From contig JAGMWG010000005.1 of the NCBI GenBank assembly GCA_020744225.1, positions 1,364,001 to 1,428,000 of the forward strand: a DNA stretch of 64,000 nucleotides. Reading direction: 5' to 3'. The translations under genes and the position numbers were made by a program. Source of the DNA: Paraphoma chrysanthemicola (Eukaryota; Ascomycota; Dothideomycetes; Pleosporales; Phaeosphaeriaceae). Below the pieces are notes generated by a model. It was not told where the DNA came from, did not search any database, and was given only the letters and a program-made list of their open reading frames with translations. This document shows positions 1 through 11,208 of this stretch, piece by piece; position 1 is the first letter of the stretch; each line of letters opens with the position of its first letter.

Positions 1-1
1 A

Positions 2-760
2 GACACCGAGAATGCCTCACTGCTTGGAACATCGCTCTGCTGCACAGCTTACCTTCTGGACGAAGTCACTAAGATCGGACCGATCATACAGATAAGAGAT
101 GTACCTGGTGTTTGGAGGTCTTCGGATGATGCTTGGTTGTTGTGGATGTACGATACGGCTGTCGAATCAACAAATGTTAATAGGGCTTATGGACTCAAGA
201 TCGTAGCTGCAATTGCGCAAGTACTTTACGTCGACAAAATCTCCAGGGAGCCTAGCAATCTGCAAGATCTAGCAGTTCAACTTCTTCTACTTGATATGGA
301 GAATGCCTGCGCAAAGAGAGGCGTCACTTCCGTGATGTTCTTCGAGAGCCTCGGTATGCTGCCACCTCCCTCTGCTGTCGAAGACCCCAGCGATGATCCA
401 TCGCTGAGGACCCTGTGGGTTGCAATGAATAGATGCCCCGGAATCATAGGCACTGCTGGTGGGCCGTTGGACGTCGAGGTTTCCCACTTTGTTCTTGACA
501 ACGAGCGACAACGTCACAACTGGAACGGGTGCAAGCTCGCACTCACAGGTTCTGGACTGGCCGGGCTATTCCCTCCTCTGATTGAAGATGGCGATATCGT
601 GTCTGTGATTCACGGCTATGATAAGCCAGCCGTGCTTCGAAAACGCAGAGACGGCTACCAATTCGTTGGCGTTTGTCGCAGTCCGGCGCTCGCAAACGAA
701 GAGAAAATCAACGAGCTTCGTGAAAGTGGATTGAGAACGGAGAGGATCAAAATCTACTGA
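2..760 (+). CDS. HET-like protein, C-terminal part (5' end outside window)
   Basis: The reading frame is open from base 2 to the TGA ending at 760, so only the last 252 residues are seen and the start lies left of the window. The C-terminal block (GDIVSVIHGYDKPAVLRKR followed by DGYQFVGVC) resembles the end of many fungal heterokaryon-incompatibility (HET) proteins, where a 'GD-V--L-G---P-VLR----Y-LVGE' pattern follows the variable region. The diagnostic N-terminal HET domain is not in the window, so the family call is an inference. HET proteins act in non-self recognition; many paralogues in filamentous ascomycetes have no tested role. No intron is evident in the visible part. Confidence 0.6.
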   Translation, partial: DTENASLLGTSLCCTAYLLDEVTKIGPIIQIRDVPGVWRSSDDAWLLWMYDTAVESTNVNRAYGLKIVAAIAQVLYVDKISREPSNLQDLAVQLLLLDMENACAKRGVTSVMFFESLGMLPPPSAVEDPSDDPSLRTLWVAMNRCPGIIGTAGGPLDVEVSHFVLDNERQRHNWNGCKLALTGSGLAGLFPPLIEDGDIVSVIHGYDKPAVLRKRRDGYQFVGVCRSPALANEEKINELRESGLRTERIKIY

Positions 761-1413
761 ACACTCTAATCCATCCTCGTGAATGTTCAGCACGCATTGG
801 AGCTCTACTTGCAAGGCTGGCTTACCTCGCGATCTTCAGACTGAACTATAATGGTACCACCGGACTCAGCGCTCACAGCAAGAAAGGCATAATCATCGAG
901 CACGCTCAAATGCTGCAATTGTCCAAGGATGAACTAAATTTCCACGTGGTACAATGCACCATTCATTGCATCATCAGGCCAACCAATCCAGTCTTGGCCA
1001 AACCAGATCGAGACTGACCATGCCCGACCATCCAATACTCATGGATGTTTGTTAACCCTTTCGTCAACGGCACCACTTCGGTGCTAGCGATGCACACTAC
1101 AATAGCCACCCAAACATGATTCGGAGAGGTATCACGGTGGGATCGTATTATGGTAGCACATTATGCGAAAGACAAATGAGGAGCGTGTGCATCAAATCAG
1201 AGCGTCAGACACATGAATCTTGAAAGTACACATTCTCACAGCTTGTATGCAGTCCACCGGGTCCGACGATATTGGATATCGATGAATGGCTAGCTACTTC
1301 ATATGCTACTCTAGCTCCGATCGTAGTAAACGCAAACCACTGCAGCCTCATCATACGATGCATCATTTTGACTGCGTCCATGTATTCTTTGTATCTTTAC
1401 TTTCCTTATGTCC
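761..1413. other. Intergenic, convergent 3' flanks
   Basis: Lies between the stop of the HET-like gene and the stop of the E2 gene. No ORF with coding character, RNA gene or repeat was recognised; it presumably holds both 3' untranslated regions. Confidence 0.5.
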
Positions 1414-4400
1414 CTAGAACGACATACCTCGTCCTCCCCTGCCGCCACGTCCGCCTTGTCCACGACCAATTGTAAACCCGCCCCTTCCACCTGGGCCCGT
1501 GGGAGGTGTAGTATCATGTGCACCACTACCCCATACAAATCCCGCTGGGCTCGACCACGGATCCTGTGTCGTCGGCGGTGTCGCTGGAGGTGCAACTTGA
1601 CTCAGTCCTCCGCGACCACGCGTCGATGAGCAAGTATCGTAGTGGCCTTGCCCAGCCCCGGCATTGGACGCATCCGTCATTGGTGAGTTTGCTGGAGCTC
1701 TAGGATTGGGATCAATCGGAGCGCTTCCGAGAACTTGTCCAGTGCCTAGGAAGTGACTGAAGCTACCGATGCCGCTTGGATATGGGTTGCTCATGGCGTA
1801 AGGTGGAGGTGGGAACGCTGTGTATGGCATTGGAGGAGCGGACGGCATGTATGGCGCCACAGGCATGTGCGATACGGGCGGAAAAGGCGGCAAACTCGTG
1901 TAAGATGAGAGGTGATTCATGCTGGAGTGTGAAACTGGAGGCGCTTTTCGGGTGGGCCGCGGATTAGGAGGCTCTTTGGGCGCAGGTGCGACGTTCTCAT
2001 CAACGAGTTTTGTGACGCCGTACTTCCCCAACGCCTTCTGGAGCAGCGGTAGCAGTGTTGTCAGATCGCGCCTGTCTGGCGCTGGACGGCGCATCGGTGG
2101 TGCAGGTGGTATGAAACCGCTGGAGGCTGAGCCTGTTGTGGGTGGAGCCGCGATTGGCCCACTCATGGCTGATGATTGTGTAGTGAGGCTCGCCGTGGGC
2201 TTGCCCATACCATCGGAATCGAAGTTGTCGTCGTAGTCATCTTCGAAATAGTCGTGACTGGCGTATGGTCCGGCTGGCACTTTGGATTTGGACCATTCGA
2301 CGGCAGTTCTTAGGATCTTGTCTGCGTTCTTCCGGAAATGCTGGTCGATCACATCCTTCCACAATGCAGGTGTATCATCGAGCCAACCTAATATAGCTGT
2401 CCGAACGGTATGCTGGCGGATTGATTGATTGTATCCTGCAGCTGGATTGTGGGGATTCTGCGCACGTCGATTGTAAGACATTTCGCGACCGGGCTCATTA
2501 TACCATGGCTCGTCGCAGAGAATCATGGCCTGAATTGAGATGTACACTTGTAGCAGGGTCGACTCGTTGGGAACCCAGGGTTCGCCTGTTGAAGTGTTAG
2601 TTGTGAAGCTTACGGCGATATGGGCACAAGCCATTCTTACCTTGCCAGGTACCCAAGAGACTCAGGCATACTTTTCCGTCGGCGTACAAATTGGGATTGA
2701 AGCCTACAGTGCCACCCCCTGTTGTCTTGAACTGGACCTTGGGCGGGTTGTTGGGAAATTTTTGGTCGCAAAAGACATCGAATTCGAAGAGACCATTCTC
2801 GTACGGAGTTTCATCAGGCCCTATAATCAAAACTTTCTGTACGTCGGGCCTATCCTCTGCGTATCGAACAAAGATACCAGGAGGAAGCCCAGTCTTGAGT
2901 GTTGTGAGCTCGGTCAGCAATCGCTTGAATCGGCCAAGAACAGATGACTTTAGTCCTTTTGCCTTTGGTCCATACATGTGACTCTTCATAACCACGTCAG
3001 CCGCAACTTCGTCTACGGCTGAAATTTCTGCCTCTTGCTGGGTAGCCTTCGATTTGCCAATCTCACCCGAGTTCGCAAGGAGATAATCCTGGAGGTCGGC
3101 AATCTGACGACACAATAGTAGAAGATTCTGTCCGTCATGAGTCCGAAACTCTTTCTCATTGCTCTGGGCACTTGAGAGCACCAACTCACTCTGCATGCTG
3201 AGGTTTTTCAGGCACTTGTAGAGTGATGATGTTGTGTCCGTTGACGGACCAGGATACGGCAAGAAGAAGAGTGTAAGGAGATTGATCTGGTCCGCTCGAA
3301 TTGGTCGGTCTGTGTAGATTGCGCGAGTCGCGGTAGCGTAGTGCGCCCCGAGAGTGCGTAAGAAGCTGATGAGTGACTGGTAGATCTCCTGTCGCTTGGT
3401 GGCATCCTCAAGTGAGTCATTTCGTAACAACTCTGCACAGTAGTGGAGAATCTTGCTCTCCAGAAGCAGCTCGATAACAGCCTCTGGAGGGTCAAAATCG
3501 AAGCCACACTCACGCTCGAAGGATGGGAGAAGACACTCAACCAACTCCAAGATGATCGCACTGGATTGATCTTGGGAGGTTTGGGCACTCAGCGCCTTGG
3601 CCTTGTCGTCTACGTTTGTCGATTTTGCGTCGAATTTGTGTCCACTCAAAGTGTAGCCGGCACCCCAGGAGTTGATTTCCGTCATATCGCTGCCGTATCC
3701 CATGCCACTCGGCATCTGTGCCATCGGCATTGGGTAACGCGTGGGACCACCGAAACCAACGCCTCCGCCTCGTCCTCGCTTATTCGGTGTCTGCTTATCG
3801 TTGTTTGTAGGTTGCGGCAAGTGTCGTTGTTTTCGTCGACTACTACCCGTTGACTCTTTGTGCTTCTGCGTCGAATACTGCTCGTCAAACCCGTACAGCA
3901 GGATAGCTAGAAGCAACAGCCTACCACCAACACAACACCAGGAAAGTTGCTTGCCCTGGATGCTGACGGTGGAGGTCTTTGCGAGGGCTTGTGGATTACA
4001 TGAGATACAGGATGAATGAGAGCAGAAAGTGCACTTCAGCCAGGATGTGAGTGCACCTTTACCACCAAGTACATGCTGGAGCTTCGTGCTGAAGTCCAGG
4101 TGCGACTCGAAATAAGTATTTCCGCATGAAGGGCACTTCGCTGACCTCACATGTTGAATGAAGTGCGCCAGGTTGCCGAAGCTCATTGCCTTCGCCGTCT
4201 CAGGATGATAGTCCGCAACTTTGGGCGTGTTTTCTCTCAACGCCCAACCTGCGTTCTCTGAACGTGGTGCATCAAAATCCAATGTAGATTTCGCCGGCAA
4301 GGAAGCCGCGTCAGGCTGGGGCTCATCGTCCTCTGCGTCGTCGAACTGCACTTTCAGAGCAAACGCATAGTCTGCATCGGTATCGTGATCACCTTGTTGA

Positions 4401-4537
4401 AGTGGCATGGCGCTGGCGAGAGGGAGTTGTTGTCCACCATTGAGCTCCTCATATAGCCGCATCGCAAGCAAGTAATCGGCATCATCATCTGGTTTGGGGC
4501 TGGCAGATCGGCGTCTGGGTTCGAACTTGTGTGACAT
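1414..4537 (-). CDS. Large ubiquitin-conjugating enzyme (BIRC6/UBE2O-type E2)
   Basis: Two exons, 4537-2641 and 2585-1414, joined over a 55-base GT-AG intron (2586-2640) that falls inside the E2 fold; splicing restores GTWQGEPWVPNES. The product is 1022 residues. The UBC domain covers about residues 560-690, with catalytic Cys near 624 in DGKVCLSLLGTW, a signature of the giant BIRC6/UBE2O class, followed by SIQAMILCDEPWYNEPG. The N-terminus has two similar motifs (DADYLLAMRL near 20, DADYAFALKV near 54) that look like ubiquitin-interacting motifs. Residues 135-180 hold CPSC, CTFC and CISC pairs, probably a zinc-binding fold. The tail is Pro-rich and ends in Gly-Arg repeats. The ATG at 4537 was chosen because an upstream in-frame extension to 4567 lacks ATG. 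It probably acts as an E2 or E2/E3 hybrid; the substrate is unknown. Confidence 0.88.
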
Positions 4538-5108
4538 TGCTTCGGGCTGGGCGGCTGAGAGTCGCACGCCCGTGGTGGGTTATGAATGCTGTCGAAAGCG
4601 AGCGTATAGTTGAAGGTGTTAGTGATGGTGAGGATAAAAGAGATTGGTTGCTAGAGGCAGGAGGATTGCCTATTGCGGAGGGCACGAGGCTGTTCTGGTT
4701 GCCTTCACTTGAGCGGGCGCCGCGATTCTCCGGTGGCTGTGAGACAAGGCTGAACGGCTACATGCATCGTGAAAGTGCGGCCTGCAGAGTGGGAGAAAGA
4801 GCCGGGCGTCTGGGCGATGCGGCTGAGAAGCAAACAGCATGGAACCGTACTTCAGATGTCTGGTTCAAAAGCGGAGGTGCACCAGAGTTGAGAAACACGG
4901 CCAATCAACATGCAGCGCTGTAATGCAAGTGACGCACCACTCGATGCATCTGCAGGTAAAGACACTGGCTGCAGTCATAATCTGGAGACTTGCTAGCTAC
5001 ATAGTCAATCACAAATAGCGGCCATCAAAAAGAAGGTACCTTCGCTCAGCTGGAAAGCACGTGTGGTCGCTGCCTAGCGTTCACTTTGAAAGCACAGGCC
5101 ACAGTCAA
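4538..5108. other. Divergent intergenic region
   Basis: Shared upstream region of the E2 gene (-) and the small gene at 5109 (+). It contains CACGTG (about 5058) and GCACGTGA (about 5131) E-box-like words. No further gene was seen. Confidence 0.4.
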
Positions 5109-5564
5109 ATGCCCAATCCCAGATTGGACAAGCACGTGAACAGAAGCGATGTATTTTAGCAGCTAGAACTCAGACACTCCATTACTGTGTTGCTACCAAA
5201 TCAGGGTATCACTCTCTCAGGCCCTCCTACCCCACCATTGGCACGGTTTGAACGATCTTTCTTACCCCTTCCGACGTCTCATCGCCTAAATCGACAGAAA
5301 TTCTCCTCAGAGGGTGTATTGAGCAACGAAACCGTAGTCCACAGGGAAGCACAGGTCAAGTTTGCCACTAAGTTTCACGATGCTCAGATTCAAGCCATTA
5401 TTGTTGATTCGCCGGACGATGATGCTGATCAGCGAGACTCTGGTGACGGTGAATTTGTCATGATAGCTACGCGAGCCCAATGGTCGAACTTCGATGCTCA
5501 ATGTGCGGCAGATCGAATGTGGTGGGAGGTCGTGGGTTCTAGGACACCAGAGCCGGGGAAATAG
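5109..5564 (+). CDS. Small hypothetical protein
   Basis: The frame 5205-5564 has no usable ATG of its own. Joining exon 5109-5150 (ATG CCC AAT ...) to it across a GT-AG intron at 5151-5204 (GTATTT to AAATCAG) keeps frame and gives 133 residues. The C-terminal half is acidic (DSPDDDADQRDSGDGEFVM) and ends with a Trp-rich segment (RAQWSNFDAQ, RMWWEVVG) that looks like real protein. No known domain was recognised. It is transcribed away from the E2 gene. The splice model is an inference; the frame could also be the 3' part of a longer gene. Confidence 0.4.
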
Positions 5565-6257
5565 AGGGGTGGAGATAGAAACAACATTAAGAAGAAGATA
5601 AGTGTTTTGGAGAAAGAATGAAGAAGAGACAAGATAAGGGATGCTAGGTAAGATCACATTGCACGATGAGCCGCTGTTACAGTGAATGTGGAGATGGACC
5701 TAGTGCCAGCTGGATGGTATGTGCATGGCGGAAGCTGCCGTAAAAAGCCCTATCAAGGCACTCGGCTTCTATAGCATGTTCTACAAACCGTGGGAATGTA
5801 ACCACGACTCATCTTTTAATCGATTCAATGCCGGTTAATGCTCCTGGAATTGCTCATTGTAGAAGATCGCGTTAGATGTCGCATGGCACTCTTCATCATT
5901 TTAAGTCAGATTATGGACTAGGATCTAATTGAAATGTGCAGGACGTGGGCGGTATTGGGTAACGTAGATGCGCTGATCGTAGCTTCGCATATGATCCTCG
6001 ATACTTAGTCGCAGCACGAGAAGCATTCACCGACTGTCTCTGTACTAAGCTACCGTTAGTCTCTTGGCCATCGTACGTCTGTAGCTTCATTCAGGATTGT
6101 TGGTGGAAGAGTGAAAAGACGTCGTGGTGAGGGAAGTGACGAGTAACCCCGGGCGCCAAGACCATTGGCCGACGAAACCCCGAAAGCTCAAACGTAAGCT
6201 GTCCTTCCACTGCGGACACGCAAGAGCTCCGTCGTCACTTCTTTCCCAACCGCCAAA
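5565..6257. other. Intergenic upstream of swp1
   Basis: About 0.7 kb with no recognisable gene. It holds the 3' end of the small gene and the promoter of the Swp1 homologue. Confidence 0.45.
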
Positions 6258-7221
6258 ATGAGGGTTCTGAGTGGCTTTGTTTCTTCGTTGTTGCTCTCGG
6301 GCGCATCAATTGTTTCTGCAGCGTCATCGTGGGGCTTTGAAGATGCTACCGTGTCCATCTCCACCAAAGGTGCTGGCGTCGGTGGAGGTTCGAAAGACAA
6401 GTGAGCTTAGCTGCCAACTGCACAACCCCCCGATTCTAATACATGATAGGTTGAGCCCTACCACTCCCCTGGCGAAGTCGGTATCATTGGGTGCCAGCGA
6501 TACATTGAAGCTGGTCCTGACGACCGTTGACGGAAAGACGGCCAAGCGACCACATCAGGCATTCCTGACGCTGACGGACCCTACCACTGGCTTGGAAGAG
6601 TCACTTGTGATCACCGTGAAGGAGAGCGGCAAGGGCAAGGTCGACTTGGTATGTACTAAATGCAATTGCGAAGGACTGTGCTAACTCTCACAGTCCCAGA
6701 AAGACCTGCCACACCAATTCCTCACATCTGCGAAACCAATCACCGCGTCCATCGTCATCGGGTCTTTCGGCTCTTCAGCACCGTACAAGAGCAAGGTCTT
6801 CGACCTCCAAATTTCACGCGACCCGAACGTGCCTCTGACCATTCCCGACGCGCCCCTGCGTTACGCCGCCGAGTCCGAGATCCACCACATCTTCCGATCC
6901 GACCCCACATCTCCTCCCAAGATCATAACGTTGGTCTTTGCAGCCGCTGTCGTGGGTGCGCTGCCGGTGCTGTTCGGCGTCTGGGCTACCCTGGGTGCGA
7001 ACGTTAGCCATCTGGGCAAGGCTCTCGGTGATGCGCCTGTATCCCACGCGCTCTTTTACGGCTCGATACTGGCCATGGAGGGTATCTTCTTCCTGTACTA
7101 CACCAGCTGGAACCTGTTCCAGACTCTGCCTGCTGCCGGTGTCGTGGGTTTCGTCGCCTTTCTGAGCGGCAGCCGGGCCCTGACCGAGGTTCAGGAGCGC
7201 CGGTTGGCAGGACTGAGATGA
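6258..7221 (+). CDS. swp1: Oligosaccharyltransferase subunit Swp1 / ribophorin II
   Basis: Three exons (6258-6400, 6450-6648, 6694-7221) with 49- and 45-base introns, giving 289 residues. The protein starts with a signal peptide (RVLSGFVSSLLLSGASIVSA), has a luminal part with SFGSSAPYKSKVFDLQI and the conserved RYAAESEIHHIFRSDP block, then three hydrophobic segments (about residues 188-210, 225-250 and 255-275) and a short basic cytosolic tail. This order and length match the fungal Swp1/ribophorin II family. As part of the oligosaccharyltransferase complex in the ER membrane it helps transfer the lipid-linked glycan to Asn residues of nascent secretory proteins. The ATG lies in a CCAAAATG context. 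Frame is kept at both joins. Confidence 0.93.
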
Positions 7222-7801
7222 GCAATAGTCTACGTTGGCCCGCGAATTTGGGTTCATGTATTATATTCATAGAGCTGGATGCAGGCGGGAAGGTTAAGAA
7301 AAGCTCGGAATCAAGGGAAGGGCACTGGGGATAAGATCGCTGCATTGGTAGATTGAGGTTGCGAAAGGTGTCATACAAAGGTGCTTTCGCTGTCGAGGTG
7401 GCATGTTCGAAGTGCTGTAAAAGTCGTTATCTTTTCACCTCCATCGTCGCTTCCCGACGTTAATGAGACAAGCACACAAAACAATAACACTAAATACCCC
7501 ACCAAAATTCTGAACACAGCGGCATAACCACTCCAGAGGCTCGCGCCTTCATCTTCGTCTGAAGCCGACACATTGTAACGTGATTGGTCGTGCAGAACGC
7601 CATCATGCAGCCTGACCTGCAGCCTCGTCAACACAGCCGCCCATCTCGTGCGCGCTCTGGGCTCAGCCGCAGTCTTTACTTCCCCTCAAAACCGGCCATT
7701 GTGTCTCGCATGCGTGACCATTATACTCGGTCTACATCCTGCGCAAGCCTCATGAAGACGTAGTTCGAGATTTAGTTTTTGCGACGTGACTTTTGGCCCG
7801 T
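7222..7801. other. Intergenic between swp1 and kinase gene
   Basis: About 0.6 kb; the 3' flank of swp1 and the promoter of the kinase gene. No gene-like frame or repeat was seen. Confidence 0.4.
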
Positions 7802-10569
7802 ATGGACGGATCACTTGTTCAGCCTTATGTCTCAGTCGACTCCGAAAGGCGACGCAGGTACTACGAGCGCCGAATTGGTTCCAGTCGAGGGTAATTTACC
7901 TCGCGAAGAGCGTCATGGTTTTACTAGACGAAGAGGAGGATCTAGCACGACCCAGTGATGATGACACTTTGACGGAGGACACTCATCCTCAGAGGGATGA
8001 CAGAATCAACGTTGAAGATTGGTCCCAGACTGGACGAGGGTCTCATGTGGACTTCGGATACAAGGATGTCGTGCCTCTGGAACAAGGCAAGTTGAACATC
8101 ACTGCCAGGTCACTTAGGCATCAATGTTAATTCCGCTCCTGAAGGTCGGTTCCTCGGGCAAGGCGCCATTGGCAACGTCTACGAAACGAAGGTTCAAGGT
8201 TGGAAGCTAGCCCACAAAACGATCATGGTCAGTCGCAAGATCAGCGACAAAGACAAGAAAGAGATCGAGATATTAAAGCGACTTTCCTCGCAGAATCACA
8301 TGATTCAGCTGGTGGGTACATATACTCATCGTCGCTTACTGGGCATTCTGCTTTACCCCGTCGCAACCTGCGACTTGCAGACCTTCTTCGTGGATGTCGA
8401 GGCTTGGTCAGCTCTGAAAGCCGACGACGCCAATCGCCAAAATCATCTCGATGCTTTCGATCTGGACCACAAAGAACGCCTTACTGCTCTTGAGTACGAC
8501 TTCCCCGTAGCTGACAGTCGCTACAAAGCCTCTCCGGTCTATAACATGATGGGATGTCTGATATCCGCTATCACATATCTGCACGATGAGAGAATACGCC
8601 ACAAGGACCTCAAGCCATCGAACATCTTGCTTTCACGAGAACGCCTCTGGTTGAGCGATTTTGGTAGCGCAACTGACTTCTCTATGCTTTCGCAGAGTGC
8701 AACCGACAATGAGCGTGGAGGAACGCCGCGATACTTTAGCCCAGAAGTGAGTTTAATCAAGCATAATGTCCAATGCTTGGATATCGCTCACACATCGACT
8801 GTCTCCAGGTAGCAGCACGACAAGAGAACGGACGTGCCTCTGATGTTTTCTCCCTAGGCTGTGTGCTTCTAGAGATCATAACTCTCCACGACAAAGGCAC
8901 GCGCGACTTCATCCGAGACCAGTGCTCGTCAGATCAATCTTTCCATGCCAACCTCGACCAAGTCGACATCTGGTGCAAAAGTCAAAAGCGCCGAACGCGT
9001 TATCCAAGACGGCTTTACTATCTGCAACATGTCAAGACTATGCTGTGGAGAGACCCAAAAGCACGACCGACCACTGAACAGCTACTGGTACGTTTCATTG
9101 GTTATGATTACGGCAATCATCAGAAAGATACGCCTGGAATATTTGCCGATTGCTGCAAACGTGTACTTGTGTCTGAACGCAGCTTGGAAGAGGAGCGGAA
9201 GAAGATGTCGAAACTGCTGAAAGAATACCAGGTGTCACAAAGTCGTCTCACGGAAGCACAAGACAAAACGATGGAGCTTCACGTTGCCGTGAAGAATATG
9301 ACAGACGCTTCTGAAAATTGGAAAGAAGAGAAAAAGAAAGCCTCAGCCCGTGAGCTCGACCTTCAGGCTAAGCTCGGCCTGCAACAACATGATGTTAGCA
9401 GGCTCCGCACTTATATCAATCATGCCCAACATCAGGCTGCTACAGTCGAAGCGGAGCTCAAGAAAGAGAAAGAAAAACTTACACAGGACGCTGATCGGAT
9501 GAAGCACGAATTCATGCGCGTTCAGAAGTGGTGGGAATATGAAATACGAAATAAACTCGAGGTGCAACGTGCGAAGTTGAAAAAAGAATTCAATGACGAG
9601 TCAATGGAGCTGAAATCCGAGTGTGAACGGTTGCGGAGCGAGGTAGAGCGCTTGAAGCAGGACAAAGGAGGGCAAGACAGGGGAGAGGTATCTACTCAGC
9701 TCTGTCACTTCTTCGTCCCATTGCTGACTAGGCATAGAAGAATGCGACTAAAGGCGCGTCCGGCATGTATACGGCGCAAGACAGCTCACAGCAAGGCACA
9801 GGTAAGTGTTATGCTTTTACTTATGTCCTATAGCGATTGACAAGTGAACACAGTATATTATACTTACGACAAGGCTAGCGGGGGACTTGTGCTGCACAGA
9901 AGTCCACGTGTTAAGACAAGCGACTCTAGTAGCACGAAGGTTGAATATGTCAATCACGTCCCTGAACCTCACATGATGCCACGAAGTCGAACATTGAGTC
10001 CTCGGAACAACGATCTCGACCTGAACAGTTCAAATTTAGGTCAGCTGCCGCAGTCCAACGACTCTCATCTATTTGGCCAGCTTTATTACAGCGGCAGCTA
10101 TGACGACGACATGCGATCTGCCTCACATCATACTGATCAGCGCTTGTCAAGCTTCCTGAGAGCTGACGAGCCCAGAGAAGTCGTTGGCACGATTTCTAAG
10201 CCTGTGGAAACTTTGGGCCAAATTCCTGAGCCCAAAGAATACGTAGGCACACTTCCCGAACCACCGGCAGTCAGCGTCGGCGCTCGGAACCAAAGGAGGA
10301 TGGAATCCTATGATTACTCTTCTTCCGAAGATGAAAGGGATTTGTATGCAGCGAGTCAGGGCAAGGATCAGAAAGGAGAGAACCGAGCCAGTTCCAGTCT
10401 TAGCAAGCCAGCTGAGCAGGCACCACCGGACGCATGGCAGTCAAAAACCATGCCAAAAAAGCTACCGTTCGCAAAAAAGAGAGGCTTCTTGTCGCAGTTC
10501 GTAGACAAGATCAAGGAATTGGACCAACCTCCAACCGAGAAATGGCTACGAGAGAGTGGGAAGAAGTAG
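7802..10569 (+). CDS. Protein kinase with long C-terminal coiled coil
   Basis: Proposed exons: 7802-7890, 7956-8086, 8145-8746, 8809-9687, 9738-9801 and 9854-10569, about 826 residues. Kinase motifs are complete: Gly loop LGQGAIGNV, a Lys in KLAHKTI, HKDLKPSN in the catalytic loop (HRD changed to HKD), DFGSA and a PEV substitute for APE. After the kinase domain comes an extended Glu/Lys-rich coiled coil (about 430-565) and a disordered tail with three similar ten-residue units (EVVGTISKP, LGQIPEPKE, YVGTLPEP). The last four exons are secure. The 5' end is not: an alternative start is the ATG at 7915 without the first intron. The 8087-8144 intron begins with GC. This looks like one of the many fungal Ser/Thr kinases of unknown target. 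Confidence 0.78.
8087..8144 (+). other. Probable GC-AG intron in kinase gene
   Basis: The coding frame stops shortly after 8087 and reopens in another frame with the kinase Gly loop. No GT donor restores frame here. A GCAAGT donor, the typical GC-AG consensus, preceded by AAG, joins to GAAG|GT and gives EQGRFLGQGAIG. A 31-base alternative ending at 8117 also keeps frame but is shorter than usual. Confidence 0.55.
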
Positions 10570-11208
10570 GCCCTTCGTCCGTCAGAGCCAGTCCTTGATA
10601 TTGTAATATCCTTCTGCTTTAGCATATCAACAGAGAAAACAATTTGGTCGGCTCTCGTTGTTTGTCGATGGCACGAGTCGAGTTGGTGGGACCGTACAAA
10701 CCGATACTTTGTGTTAAAGCCTCATACGAGGTACTCTACTTTCATGTTCCAGCATACTATATATATTCATAACATTGACCCTTTCGTACCGGATCACAAC
10801 TCGCTACGAGTCTCAGGACTATTGCTCTCCATACGCGATATTTTGAACTTTTGGGTAAGAGCGGGGCTCGGAGCGGATTGGCGGTATCCTGAACATGGCG
10901 TTCAAAACGAGTATAGACTCAGAATGAATGAGAATGCTTTATATCACCGATTCCGAATGTCGATGAAAGCTGGGCTGAGATCGCAAGAGGGAAGAAGACC
11001 GAGGCACCGCGTAGAAGTTCTCGATTGTTTATCGATAGGGTTGTGAACCTCAACTTTTCGTGTAACTTTGGTCGGCACTCCACGCATCCTAGTGAAGCAT
11101 CAGCAACACCAGTATTGCAACATCAACGTATTTTTTTTAACCTCAAATACGTCAGTCTGATAACTCACTTACCCTGGAAACTCACGGAACTGCCATTGGA
11201 CGCTCGCA
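10570..11208. other. Intergenic region
   Basis: Between the kinase stop and the AT-hook protein start, same direction. No supportable gene. An A/T run (ATATATATTCATAAC near 10757) and a T8 run near 11131 are the only visible landmarks. Confidence 0.4.
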
